A stretch of 47,009 nt of DNA from contig NZ_DBGCTQ010000041.1 of assembly GCF_048388525.1 (NCBI RefSeq), forward strand, positions 1 to 47,009, read 5' to 3'. Origin of the DNA: BQOK01 sp048388525 (GTDB lineage: Bacteria > Bacillota > Clostridia > Oscillospirales > Ruminococcaceae). Positions 14,732 through 23,089 of this stretch are shown piece after piece. Each line of letters opens with the position of its first letter. Position 1 is the stretch's first letter. Below the pieces are notes generated by a model. That model did no database searches, had not been told where the DNA came from, and saw only the letters and a list, made by a program, of their open reading frames with translations. The translations under genes were made by a program, and so were the position numbers.

Positions 14732-14768
14732 CCCGCTCCCGCTTTTCCCCGAGCGGGCGTATTTTTTT
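14732..14768 (+). terminator. Orphan plus-strand terminator before nifS
   Basis: CCCGCTC (14732-14738) pairs with GAGCGGG (14751-14757), and a T tract follows (TATTTTTTT). No plus-strand gene ends here, since the rrf2 terminator lies 520 bp upstream. It may close a short non-coding transcript from the 14577-14731 gap or block read-through into nifS. Confidence 0.6.
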
Positions 14769-14782
14769 GATCAATATTCCTA

Positions 14783-14843
14783 TTGACAAGATAGGTTTAT
14801 CTGCATATAATAAAGCTATAAACCCATCAAACAACTAGGTTTA
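14783..14843 (+). promoter_or_regulatory. nifS-iscU promoter with Rrf2-type operators
   Basis: A consensus promoter: TTGACA (14783-14788), 17-bp spacer, TATAAT (14806-14811). ATAGGTTTATC (14791-14801) lies in the spacer, CTATAAACCC (14816-14825) straddles the start, and TAGGTTTA (14836-14843) follows. The first two words are identical to words at the rrf2 promoter. Binding there would block RNA polymerase, so repression is expected. Confidence 0.8.
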
Positions 14844-14866
14844 CTGAACGGAAGGGGAATTCACCA

Positions 14867-16054
14867 ATGATCTACGCGGATAACGCAGCCACCACCCGGG
14901 TCAGCGAGGCCGCCCGCCGGGCCATGATGGCCGCCATGGAAGAGAGCTGGGGCAACCCCTCCAGCCTGTATGCCTTCGGCCAGCGGGCCGAAGAGGCCCT
15001 CAGCCGCGCCCGCGCCCAGATCGCCGGCTGCCTGAACGCCCAGCCTGGCGAACTGGTGTTCACCTCCGGCGGCAGCGAGGCCGACAACCAGGCCCTGCGC
15101 AGCGCGGCCCGCACCGGGGCGCGCCAGGGCAAAAAACACATCATCTCCACCAAATTCGAGCATCACGCCATCCTGCACACCCTGCGCGCCCTCGAAGCCG
15201 AGGGCTTCGAGGTCACCCTGCTGGACGTGCACGCGGACGGCCTGGTCCGCCCGGAGGAGCTCAAGTCCGCCCTCCGTCCCGACACCGCCCTGGTCAGCGT
15301 CATGTTCGCCAACAACGAGATCGGCACCATCCAGCCCATTGCCCAGCTGGCGGCCCTCTGCCGCGCCGCCGGGGTGCTTTTTCACACCGACGCGGTGCAG
15401 GCGGTGGGCCATCTACCCGTGGACGTAAAGGCCCTGGGGGTCGACATGCTGTCCTTTTCCGCCCACAAGTTCCACGGCCCCAAGGGCGTGGGCGCGCTGT
15501 ACGTGCGGCGGGGCGTGCCCCTCGTCCCCTTCATCGAGGGCGGCGCGCAGGAGCGGGGCAAGCGCGCGGGCACCGAGAACCTGCCCGGTGTCGCGGGCAT
15601 GGCCGCGGCCCTTGAAGAGTCCTGCCGCTGCCTGGCGCAGAACGCCGCCTATGTGAGCGGCCTGCGCGACCGGCTCATCCAGGGCCTCTCCCAGGTGCCC
15701 CACGCGGCGCTCAACGGCGCGGCCAGCCCCCGCCTGCCGGGCAACGTGAATTTCTGCTTCGAGGGCATCGAGGGCGAAAGCCTGCTGCTTTTGCTGGACG
15801 AAAAGGGCATCGCGGCCAGCTCGGGCTCGGCCTGTACCTCCGGCTCGCTGGACCCCAGCCATGTGCTGCTGGCCATCGGCCGCCCCCACGAGGTGGCCCA
15901 CGGCTCGCTGCGCCTCACCCTGAACGAGGAGAACACCCAGGCGGACGTGGACGAAATTTTGCGGGCGGTGCCCCAGGTGGTTGGCTACCTGCGGGAAATT
16001 TCGCCCGTGTGGGACGAATTACAGAAGGGAGAAAAGCAATATGTTATACAGTGA
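14867..16054 (+). CDS. iscS: Cysteine desulfurase (NifS/IscS family)
   Basis: A 395-aa PLP enzyme that takes sulfur from L-cysteine as an enzyme persulfide. It begins MIYADNAATTRVS as in class I desulfurases. PLP contacts are seen at TSGGSEADN (66-74) and HTDAVQAVGH (173-182), the Schiff-base Lys201 in SFSAHKFHGPKG, and the mobile catalytic Cys323 in SSGSACTSGS. The long loop with the cysteine marks it as NifS/IscS rather than SufS. The start has GGAAGGGG upstream. Its stop overlaps the iscU start by 14 bp, so the two are translationally coupled. It could also supply the TusA carriers coded a few kilobases upstream, which is inference. Confidence 0.95.
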   Translation: MIYADNAATTRVSEAARRAMMAAMEESWGNPSSLYAFGQRAEEALSRARAQIAGCLNAQPGELVFTSGGSEADNQALRSAARTGARQGKKHIISTKFEHHAILHTLRALEAEGFEVTLLDVHADGLVRPEELKSALRPDTALVSVMFANNEIGTIQPIAQLAALCRAAGVLFHTDAVQAVGHLPVDVKALGVDMLSFSAHKFHGPKGVGALYVRRGVPLVPFIEGGAQERGKRAGTENLPGVAGMAAALEESCRCLAQNAAYVSGLRDRLIQGLSQVPHAALNGAASPRLPGNVNFCFEGIEGESLLLLLDEKGIAASSGSACTSGSLDPSHVLLAIGRPHEVAHGSLRLTLNEENTQADVDEILRAVPQVVGYLREISPVWDELQKGEKQYVIQ

Positions 16055-16475
16055 AAAGGTCATGGACCACTTTCAGCATCCCCGCAACCTGGGCAAGATG
16101 GAGGACGCCGACGGCATCGGCGAGGTGGGCAACGCCAAATGCGGCGACATCATGCGCATGTATATCAAGGTAAAAGACGGGGTCATCACCGACGTAAAGT
16201 TCAACACCTTCGGCTGCGGGTCGGCCATCGCCACCAGCAGCATGGCCACCGAGATGATCAAGGGCAAGCCCATTGAAGAGGCGCTCACCCTCTCCAACAA
16301 GGCGGTGGTGGAGGCGCTGGACGGCCTGCCCCCCCACAAGATCCACTGCTCGGTGCTGGCCGAGGAGGCGGTCAAGGCTGCCGTGAAGGATTATTACGAC
16401 AAGCATGGCATCGCCTACGACCCGGACGCGCTCTGCACCGGCGGCTGCGCCTGCTGCCACGCCCACGACGCCTGA
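16041..16475 (+). CDS. iscU: IscU/NifU-like iron-sulfur scaffold
   Basis: A 144-aa scaffold on which Fe-S clusters are built with sulfur from the upstream desulfurase. It has the three conserved cysteines, Cys34 (GNAKCGD, with Asp36), Cys59 (FGCGSAIA) and Cys103 (KIHCSVLAEEA). The LPPHKIHCS segment replaces the LPPVKIHCS that IscU uses as chaperone-contact site. The C-terminus carries an extra cysteine-rich tail, CTGGCACCHAHDA, absent from classical IscU, which might bind a metal. ATG 16041 lies inside the end of iscS and has AAGGGAG upstream. Confidence 0.94.
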   Translation: MLYSEKVMDHFQHPRNLGKMEDADGIGEVGNAKCGDIMRMYIKVKDGVITDVKFNTFGCGSAIATSSMATEMIKGKPIEEALTLSNKAVVEALDGLPPHKIHCSVLAEEAVKAAVKDYYDKHGIAYDPDALCTGGCACCHAHDA

Positions 16476-16567
16476 TTCCTCCGCGCCTTTTTATTGCTCC
16501 GCAGCAGAAGATCTTCTCCAAAAGCACCCGGCCCTCGCCGCTGCCGCGGCGGCCGGCTGAAATACAT

Positions 16568-16603
16568 AAAAAAGCCGGCGGAAAATTTCCGCTGGCTTTT
16601 TTT
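16568..16603 (+). terminator. Terminator of the isc operon
   Basis: A-rich lead, 14-bp stem with one G-T pair (16571-16584 with 16586-16599) and a T7 tract, 93 nt after the iscU stop. The gap 16476-16567 has no visible gene. Confidence 0.85.
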
Positions 16604-16695
16604 GCTTTCCGGTGTTATACTTTATTGCAATATTTTACAAAAGCATATGGATGCGGGGCAGCCTGCGCCCGCACTGAAAAGGGAGTGAACAAACC

Positions 16696-17187
16696 ATGAG
16701 TTTCGAGCGTGCAAAAACCCATCTGGAGCAGTTCGGCCTGGCCGGTCGCATTTTGGAGTTCGGGGTGTCCAGCGCCACGGTGGAGCTGGCGGCGGCAGCG
16801 GTGGGGTGCGAGCCCGCCCGCATCGCCAAAAGCCTGTCCTTTCTGCTGCCCTCCGGCCCCATTCTGGTGGTGGCGGCAGGCGACGCCAAGGTCGACAACA
16901 CCCGCTACAAGGCCCAATTTTCCACCAAGGCCAAAATGCTCCCCGCCGAGCAGGTTGAACCCCTTATTGGCCACGGGGTAGGGGGCGTGTGCCCCTTTGG
17001 GGTGGAGCCGGGGGTAAAGGTATATCTGGATGAATCGCTGCGCCGCTTCCCGCTGGTCTATCCGGCGGCAGGCACCGCGGCCAGCGCGGTGGGGCTCACC
17101 CTGCCCGAGTTGGAGGCCGCCTCCGGCGCAATCGGCTGGGTGGACGTGTGCAAAGGCTGGCGCCCCGAAGAACGGCAGCCCGGCTGA
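16696..17187 (+). CDS. ybaK: YbaK/EbsC-type aminoacyl-tRNA deacylase
   Basis: A 163-aa single-domain protein of the YbaK/ProX editing family, which hydrolyses mischarged aminoacyl-tRNA in trans. Family features are EFGVSSATVELAAAAVGCEP near the N-terminus, AKSLSFLL, the central DNTRYKAQFSTKAKML segment and the motif GHGVGGVCPFGV (about 94-105). The late PELEAASGAIGWVDVCK is a common ending. GGGAG stands before ATG 16696. It is transcribed alone between two terminators. Family-level function is well supported; whether it edits Cys-tRNA(Pro) or another pair is not visible. Confidence 0.9.
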   Translation: MSFERAKTHLEQFGLAGRILEFGVSSATVELAAAAVGCEPARIAKSLSFLLPSGPILVVAAGDAKVDNTRYKAQFSTKAKMLPAEQVEPLIGHGVGGVCPFGVEPGVKVYLDESLRRFPLVYPAAGTAASAVGLTLPELEAASGAIGWVDVCKGWRPEERQPG

Positions 17188-17236
17188 GCGCCTGCGCGCC
17201 CCGCTTCTTGGGCCGTGCGCTCCTTAAAATCACCAT

Positions 17237-17288
17237 GCGGCGCCCCGGCAATGCCCAGATGGGCCGTTTGCCGGGGCGCCGCTCTGTT
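17237..17288. terminator. Bidirectional terminator between ybaK and the GIY-YIG fusion gene
   Basis: A perfect 15-bp outer stem (17237-17251 with 17268-17282) with an inner GCCCA/TGGGC helix, followed by TCTGTTTTT on the plus strand. It closes two convergent genes; T-richness favours the plus direction. Confidence 0.8.
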
Positions 17289-17289
17289 T

Positions 17290-18180
17290 TTATTCCGTGT
17301 TGGCACGCGCGGCCGCCCGGGGGCTGCCTTCCGCGATCTCCTTCCAGCTCCGCCCCAGCCTCGCCGCGGCCAATATCTCTTCCAGCCGCCCCTTCGGCAG
17401 CGGCCCGGGCAGCGCCTGCGGCTCCTGCTGGCCCTCGCGCAGGGCCAGCAGCCAGTAGCTCACGCCCTGCCAGCCGTGTTTATAGCCGCTGCGGGCCTGC
17501 CGCCCCTCGCACACAAAACCGAAGGCGGCGTGAAAGGCCTCGCTTTCCGGGTTCGGGTCGGCCAGCACGCCGTAGGCGTTCCAGTAGCCCTCTTCGGCCA
17601 GCGCGGCCAGCAGCGCGTGGTACAGCATGCTGCCCACCCCCAGCCGCCGGGCGCCCGGCGCCAGGTAGATGGTGGTCTCCGCGTCCCAGGCATAGGCGTC
17701 GCGGCCGTACCGCCAGGGGTGCGCGCAGGCGTAGCCCAGCATCCGGCCCTCGGCGTCCTGTGCCACCAGGTAGGGCAGGCTGCGGGCCAGGCGGCGGATC
17801 TCTCTTTGGTACTCCTCCACCGCGGGCGCTCGGTACAAAAACGAGGCGGTGGAGTTTTTTACATAGTGGTCAAACACCGCCAGCACCTCGGCCGCGTCGG
17901 CGGGGCGGGCGGGGCGCAGCACCGCAAAGCGGGCCGGGTCAAACCCGGCGGCCAGCGCCTCCTTCTGCTCCTTGGGCAGCTTTTTTACCACCGCCTCCCG
18001 CCGCAGCGCGGCGGCTTTGTCGGCCTGGGGCTCGGCCCAGGCCAGCGCCGCGGCGCCGAAGCCCTTGGTGTACTTTGCGCCAGTGCCGCTTTGGTGGGCG
18101 GCCAGCCTGCGGGCAAGATCAGTGGTCCAGCCGGTGTACAGCGCGCCGTTTTCGCACCGCACCATATACACGTAGGGCAT
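17290..18180 (-). CDS. GIY-YIG nuclease-fold / GNAT acetyltransferase fusion
   Basis: A 296-aa protein in which two domains are joined in one frame. Residues 1-80 match the small GIY-YIG proteins of the YhbQ/UPF0213 type: YVYMVRCENGALYTGWTTDL, Arg24, GTGAKYTKG and the acidic residue in RREAVVKKL. Residues about 86-250 are a GNAT domain of the phosphinothricin-acetyltransferase/MnaT sort, with FDHYVKNSTASF, the acetyl-CoA loop GARRLGVGSMLYHALL and the late HAAFGFVCEGR. A basic tail follows. Its ATG is 1 nt past the Hsp70 stop codon, so translation is coupled. GIY-YIG singles in this family have weak or unknown nuclease function, so no substrate is claimed. Confidence 0.85.
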   Translation of the reverse strand: MPYVYMVRCENGALYTGWTTDLARRLAAHQSGTGAKYTKGFGAAALAWAEPQADKAAALRREAVVKKLPKEQKEALAAGFDPARFAVLRPARPADAAEVLAVFDHYVKNSTASFLYRAPAVEEYQREIRRLARSLPYLVAQDAEGRMLGYACAHPWRYGRDAYAWDAETTIYLAPGARRLGVGSMLYHALLAALAEEGYWNAYGVLADPNPESEAFHAAFGFVCEGRQARSGYKHGWQGVSYWLLALREGQQEPQALPGPLPKGRLEEILAAARLGRSWKEIAEGSPRAAARANTE

Positions 18181-18181
18181 T

Positions 18182-19870
18182 TTACTGCGCGCCCTCCTCC
18201 AGTCTGTCCAGCGCCTCCAGCAGCGCCTTGCGGCCCCGCTCGGCCTCCAGCGGGTCCTGGCTTGCCAGCGCCGCGTCGAACGCTGCGATCAGGCCGTCCA
18301 CCTTGCGGCGCACCGCGCCCGTGCTCTCCTCGTACATGCGCTCGGCGCGCATCATGGCCAGCTTGTTCTCCTCCTGATCGCGGGGGCTCAGCTTCAAAGC
18401 GGCCAGTTCGGCCATGCGGGCGGCGGCCTCCTCGTCGCTCATTGCGTTCTGGCCGCTCTGCAGAATGATCTGCTTTTTCACCCCGGTCGAGGTCACTTCC
18501 ACCTCCACCTGCAAGAGGGCGTTGATGTCGTAAGTGTAGGTCACCCGCACCGATTCCTTGCCCCGCGGCCCCTGGGGAACGGGCACCACCACCTCGCCCA
18601 GGTACAGGTTGTTCCGGGCCAGGCGGCTCTCGCCCTGCAAAATATCCACCCGGATCTGCTTCTGGTTGTCGTTGGCGGTGTAAAAGGTTTCGGTGCGGCT
18701 CACCGGGATCACGGTGTTGCGCTCGATGATGGGGCAGTAAAAGCCGCTCTCCTCAAACATCCCGTTCGAGCGCACCACGCTGGTACCCAGCGTAAAGGGG
18801 CACACGTCGGTAAGGATGATTTCTTTGATCGCCTGGTTGCGCTGCTTCATGCCGCACTGCATGGCCGCGCCCAGCGCCACCGCCAGGTCCGGGTCCACCC
18901 CGGCGGCGGGCTGGCGGCCAAACAGCTTTGCCACAAACCGCCGCACCAGCGAGGCCTTTGTGGCGCCCCCCACCAGCACGATCTGGTCCAGGTCGTCCAC
19001 CATCAGCCCCGCGTCCCGCAGGCTGCGTTCAATGGGCTTGCGCAGCTTTTCAAACAGCGGCTCGCAGGCGGCCTCAAAGTCGGCGATGGTCACGTCCACC
19101 CGCTGTTCCGCGCCGTCCACGGTGCAGGCCATGCTCACCACCGCGCCGGTGGTAAAGGCGATCTTCGCCAGCTCGGCCGAGGCCGCAAGGTGGCTCAGTT
19201 CCCCATAGGTCAGCTGCTCCAGCGCAAGGTGTGTGCGCTCCAGAAACAGCTCCATCAGCACGGCAGTAAAGTTTTCGCCGCCCAAAAAGTTGTCGCCCGC
19301 AATGGCGTGCACCTCCATCACCGGCGCGTCCAGCTCCAAAATCGACACGTCAAAGGTGCCGCCCCCCAGATCGAACACCAAAAAGCGGCCGCTCTGCTTT
19401 TGGCCCATGCCATAGGCCAGGGCTGCCGCGGTGGGCTCGTTGATGATGCGGTCCACCCGGAACCCCGCCATCTCACCCGCCTGGCGGGTGGCCTTGCGCT
19501 GCAGGTCGTTGAAGTAGGCGGGCACGCTGATGATCGCCTCGTCCACCGGCTCGCCCAAAAAGGCCTCGGCGTCTTCTTTCAGGCTGCGCAGCACCAGGCT
19601 CGAGAGCTCCACCGCCTTGAACTTTTTGCCCGACAGCTCAAACTCCTTATCCGTGCCCATGGCCCGCTTGAACACGGCGGCCGAGCAGAACGGGTCCAGC
19701 ATGGCCCGCTCCTTGGCGGCCCGGCCCACCAAAACGGTGCCGTCCTTGTCCACGCTCACCACCGAGGGGGTGAGTGCCTCGCCCAGCCGGTTGGGGATCA
19801 GCACCGGCTTCTCCCCGTCAAAATAAGCCGCAAGGCTGTTCGTTGTTCCCAGATCAATTCCAATCAACAT
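18182..19870 (-). CDS. hscC: Hsp70 chaperone, HscC-like
   Basis: A 562-aa Hsp70, shorter than DnaK (about 600-640) and close to HscC (about 556). The ATPase domain is intact: GIDLGTTNS (4-12), SVPAYFNDLQRKATRQAGE, INEPTAAALAYG, FDLGGGTFDVS and VGGATKASLVRRFV. The substrate domain follows (DVCPFTLGTSV onward), with a short helical lid that ends in LEEGAQ. It lacks the DnaK C-terminal tail. It lies 16 nt after a large J-domain/TPR protein that is probably its co-chaperone; HscC genes often sit with unusual J proteins. Its nearness to iscSU invites the idea of a role in Fe-S assembly, but there is no direct sign of this. Confidence 0.93.
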   Translation of the reverse strand: MLIGIDLGTTNSLAAYFDGEKPVLIPNRLGEALTPSVVSVDKDGTVLVGRAAKERAMLDPFCSAAVFKRAMGTDKEFELSGKKFKAVELSSLVLRSLKEDAEAFLGEPVDEAIISVPAYFNDLQRKATRQAGEMAGFRVDRIINEPTAAALAYGMGQKQSGRFLVFDLGGGTFDVSILELDAPVMEVHAIAGDNFLGGENFTAVLMELFLERTHLALEQLTYGELSHLAASAELAKIAFTTGAVVSMACTVDGAEQRVDVTIADFEAACEPLFEKLRKPIERSLRDAGLMVDDLDQIVLVGGATKASLVRRFVAKLFGRQPAAGVDPDLAVALGAAMQCGMKQRNQAIKEIILTDVCPFTLGTSVVRSNGMFEESGFYCPIIERNTVIPVSRTETFYTANDNQKQIRVDILQGESRLARNNLYLGEVVVPVPQGPRGKESVRVTYTYDINALLQVEVEVTSTGVKKQIILQSGQNAMSDEEAAARMAELAALKLSPRDQEENKLAMMRAERMYEESTGAVRRKVDGLIAAFDAALASQDPLEAERGRKALLEALDRLEEGAQ

Positions 19871-19886
19871 GGCTTATATCGCTTCC

Positions 19887-22800
19887 TTATCGGTTCATCT
19901 TTCTTTTCAGGCGCAGAATGCCCAGCACCACGCTCTCGTCGTCCGCGCTGCGGCGGTATTCCTCCTGCAGAATGGCCAGGGCCGCGGCGTACTCGCCGCC
20001 CAGCTCCAGCACCTCGGCGCGTGCCATGGCGCCGTCGCGGCAATGGTCGTAGCTGCAGTGCTCGCACAGGGGCCAGTTGCCGATCTGCTTCAGCAGCTCC
20101 AGGGCCTTTTCCGGCTGCCGCCCAAAGGCCGCGGCCGACGCCTGGCTCGAAAGCACCAGCGGCATCTCACCGCCGTCGTCCTGCCCGCGGCGGCGCGCGT
20201 AGGCCTCGTTCACCTCGCTCAATTCCCCCGTGCGGCCCAGATCGTGCAGCATCATGCGGTAAATGCCCTGCTGGCGCACGCTGGCAGACTCGATGCGCTG
20301 CCACCATTTAAACGCCTTTTTGTTGTCGCCCAGGGCAAGGCAGTAGCAGGCCATAACCTGGTAATACTCCTCGGCCTGGTTGCGCTTGGGCAGCTTGCGC
20401 AGCGCCTGGCCCATGCCCTCCACATCGCCCTGGCGCAGCCGCAGCCACGCCTGCTCCACCCAGTAGCCGTCCCGGTCCTTGGGCTCCTGGTGGGCGCTGT
20501 CGGAAAAATAGTCGTGCCGGGCGGAAAACGCCTTGTCCCATTGCTGGGTCTTTTCCCACACCGCGTCCGCGCTGCAGTATTTTCCAAGCTCGCCGGTCAG
20601 CGCCGCCACCTGCATCCAGGCCTCGCAGGCCTCCGCCGTGCGGTTCAGGTGGTCCAGCAGGGTGGCCAGGTGCTGCCAATGCCAGCGCACCCGCTCCTTT
20701 TCCTGTTCGGCGTTCACCGCCTGCCGGGCATACAGCACCGCCTGGTCCCCGTCGCCCGCGTCCCGCGCCAGCAGCGACAAAAAGCGCAGGGTATAGGCGT
20801 CCTTTTCGTCCATCCGGGCCGCCTTTTCCAGGCACTCCTTTGCCTTCCCGGGCTGATTTGCATAGTAGTAGTAGCGGCCCGCCAGGTACCAGTCCTCCTG
20901 ATCCTCCTGGGTGGTTGCGTTCTGCTCATACAGCGGCGCGGCCTTGGCGTATTGCCGGGTTTTATAATAGGCGTAGGCCAGCCGGTAGATCTGGTTCACA
21001 ACGCCCGGGTAAGCCTTCAGGCTGCGCTCCGCCAGCTCAATGGCCTTGTCGAACTGCTCCAGCTCATTGTAAAGCCACACGGCGCGGCCCTGCAGGTCAA
21101 AATCGTGGGGGCGCCAGGCAAGGCCCTTTTCCGCCAGTTCCAGCTGCTGGGCCCGGGTGAGGGTGTCGTCAAAGCTGGCGGCAAAATACAGCTGCTCCTT
21201 AAAATAAAGGTCCAGATCCGGCTTTGTGAGCAACGCCTGGAAGACCGCGTAGGCGTCGGCCTCCTTTTCCTTGCCCCCGCAAAGCTGGTCCAGCCTTGCC
21301 CGCAAAAAGGTGGTGGCGTCGCAGTTCACGCCGTGCTCCGCCAGGTAGTCCAGCTGCCCCTTGGCGTCGTCCCACTTTTTGTAGATCAGCAACACCCGGA
21401 TCTTGTAAAGGTAGAAGTCCAGGGTGGAGCCGTCCCGCTCCAGCGCCTGGCAAAAACTGTCGTACGACTCGCGGTAGTCCAGGTTCTCAAACTGGGCCAG
21501 GCCTAAGTAATACCAGCCGATGGCGTCGCCGGGCAGCAGCTCGCACAGCTTTTGCGCGGGCTCGTACACCGCCTCGAACCGCTTGTCCGCCAGCAGCCAC
21601 TGGCACTGATTGCGCCAGATGCGGGGCTGCGTGGGGTCCAGCGCCTTGGCTTCCTGCAGGCGTTCCAGCGCCTCGTCCAGCCGCTGCAGACCGGCCAGCG
21701 CCGCGGCCTGCATCTCAAAGCTGCGGCTGATGCGGCCCTTCTTTTCCCGCAGCTTTTCGTCCGCGGTGTCCTCGGGGATGTCCCGCATGGCCTGTTCCCA
21801 GCCGCGGGCGTGTTCCAGTGCCCGCTCGTTCTGCTCCAGCGCCAGGCACAGGTTGCCGCAGGTGCTCTCGTACTCGTAGCGCTCGGTCAGATCCCGGGGG
21901 TCAAAGCCCTCCAGCACCTGCAAGCCCTTCTGGAATTGCTCCAGCTCCAGGCAGCACCAGGCCAGGTCCATGCGCGCCTTCCGGTTTTCGGGGTCCGCCT
22001 CCATGGTGTTTTCCAGCTGGGCGGCCCAGTCGGCGTACACCTGGCGCTGGCGGTCCCGCAGGTTGCGGTCGCTGGGGAACTGGGCGATCAGCTTGTCGTA
22101 GGCGTCGGCCGAATCCTCCCAGCGGCCCAGCAGCGCCAGGGCCTGCGCCCGGCCATAGATCGCTCCGTTGTGCTTGGGCTCCGCCGCCAGCAGCTGGTCA
22201 TACAATTCCAGCGCCCGGTTCACCTGGCCTGCCAGGCGGGCCGCATCGGCGGCGATCAGCAAAAGGTACCCGCTCTCCGGGTGAAGGGCCAGGGTCGCCT
22301 CGGCCAGCTCCCGGGCCTGTTCGTACTTTTCCTGCCGCAGCAAAAGGCGGCTTTGCAGCAATTCGGTGAACGGGTGGGTCACGGGCAGCTCCCGCAGCGC
22401 CGCCAGCGCCCCGGCGGCCTCGGCCTCGTCGCCGTTTCGGATCAGCTCCTCCGCCTTGAAGTACTTGTGCAGGTATTCGTCCGGGGTGCGGTCATGGCAC
22501 TCGCTGAACCACTCATAGCGCACGTAATCGTCGTACTTGATGCCCGGTTCCACCACCCGCTCGATAAAGGCGGGGGGGTACTGCTCCTTCAATTCCTCCA
22601 CATCGTTCAGGATGCCGAAAAAGGCGTCCAGCTGCTGCCACACCAGGTGGGGCAGGTAATAGTCCTCCATAAAAATATGCAGCAGCTTGTCGCGGGCGGC
22701 GGCGCGGCTTGCCAGCGAAAAGCACACCTCGTCCTCACACAGCTCCTGCCATTGCTGCGGGTCGATGCGGCGGGCAAAATCGTCGTACAGGCCCTGTGCG

Positions 22801-23021
22801 CGCGCCGCCCAAAGGCCCAGGGGGCTCTCGTCCTTCTGTGGCTCCTGCTGGGCGCTGGCGGCCTCGGCCTCCTGCAGCGCCTGCTCATAGGCGGCGCGCA
22901 GAGCCTTGAATTCCTCCGGCTTTTCCTCGGGGTGCACCTGGGTGAGCTGCTCGTGATAAGCCGCCTTGATGGCGTTTTTGTCCCGGGTCGGCAGGATGCC
23001 CAATACCTTCCAGATCTCCAT
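19887..23021 (-). CDS. Large J-domain and TPR-repeat protein
   Basis: A 1044-aa cytoplasmic protein. The first 50 residues are a J domain (MEIWKVLGILPTRDKNAIKAAY lead; LTQVHPEEKPEEFKALRAAYE), but the HPD tripeptide that stimulates Hsp70 reads HPE (residues 30-32). HPE with PEEFK is a form seen in DjlB/DjlC-like partners of HscC, so it need not be inactive. The rest is helical with many tetratricopeptide-type repeats, for example AKALDPTQPRIWRNQCQWLL and AYYKTRQYAKAAPLYEQNA, rich in Ala/Glu/Leu. There is no signal or membrane segment. ATG 23021 has GGAAGAGAG upstream. It should deliver clients to the Hsp70 coded just downstream; the clients are unknown. Confidence 0.85.
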   Translation of the reverse strand: MEIWKVLGILPTRDKNAIKAAYHEQLTQVHPEEKPEEFKALRAAYEQALQEAEAASAQQEPQKDESPLGLWAARAQGLYDDFARRIDPQQWQELCEDEVCFSLASRAAARDKLLHIFMEDYYLPHLVWQQLDAFFGILNDVEELKEQYPPAFIERVVEPGIKYDDYVRYEWFSECHDRTPDEYLHKYFKAEELIRNGDEAEAAGALAALRELPVTHPFTELLQSRLLLRQEKYEQARELAEATLALHPESGYLLLIAADAARLAGQVNRALELYDQLLAAEPKHNGAIYGRAQALALLGRWEDSADAYDKLIAQFPSDRNLRDRQRQVYADWAAQLENTMEADPENRKARMDLAWCCLELEQFQKGLQVLEGFDPRDLTERYEYESTCGNLCLALEQNERALEHARGWEQAMRDIPEDTADEKLREKKGRISRSFEMQAAALAGLQRLDEALERLQEAKALDPTQPRIWRNQCQWLLADKRFEAVYEPAQKLCELLPGDAIGWYYLGLAQFENLDYRESYDSFCQALERDGSTLDFYLYKIRVLLIYKKWDDAKGQLDYLAEHGVNCDATTFLRARLDQLCGGKEKEADAYAVFQALLTKPDLDLYFKEQLYFAASFDDTLTRAQQLELAEKGLAWRPHDFDLQGRAVWLYNELEQFDKAIELAERSLKAYPGVVNQIYRLAYAYYKTRQYAKAAPLYEQNATTQEDQEDWYLAGRYYYYANQPGKAKECLEKAARMDEKDAYTLRFLSLLARDAGDGDQAVLYARQAVNAEQEKERVRWHWQHLATLLDHLNRTAEACEAWMQVAALTGELGKYCSADAVWEKTQQWDKAFSARHDYFSDSAHQEPKDRDGYWVEQAWLRLRQGDVEGMGQALRKLPKRNQAEEYYQVMACYCLALGDNKKAFKWWQRIESASVRQQGIYRMMLHDLGRTGELSEVNEAYARRRGQDDGGEMPLVLSSQASAAAFGRQPEKALELLKQIGNWPLCEHCSYDHCRDGAMARAEVLELGGEYAAALAILQEEYRRSADDESVVLGILRLKRKMNR

Positions 23022-23089
23022 GCGTCTCTCTTCCTTCCTGACCGGCGCTTTTTGCGCCTTTATGTTTCAAAACGAGTTTGCGCCGCCGT

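Noticed and set aside
19887..23021. Break or frameshift in the long J/TPR gene
   Set aside because: One uninterrupted frame of 1044 codons with even repeat pattern; no stop or shift is visible.
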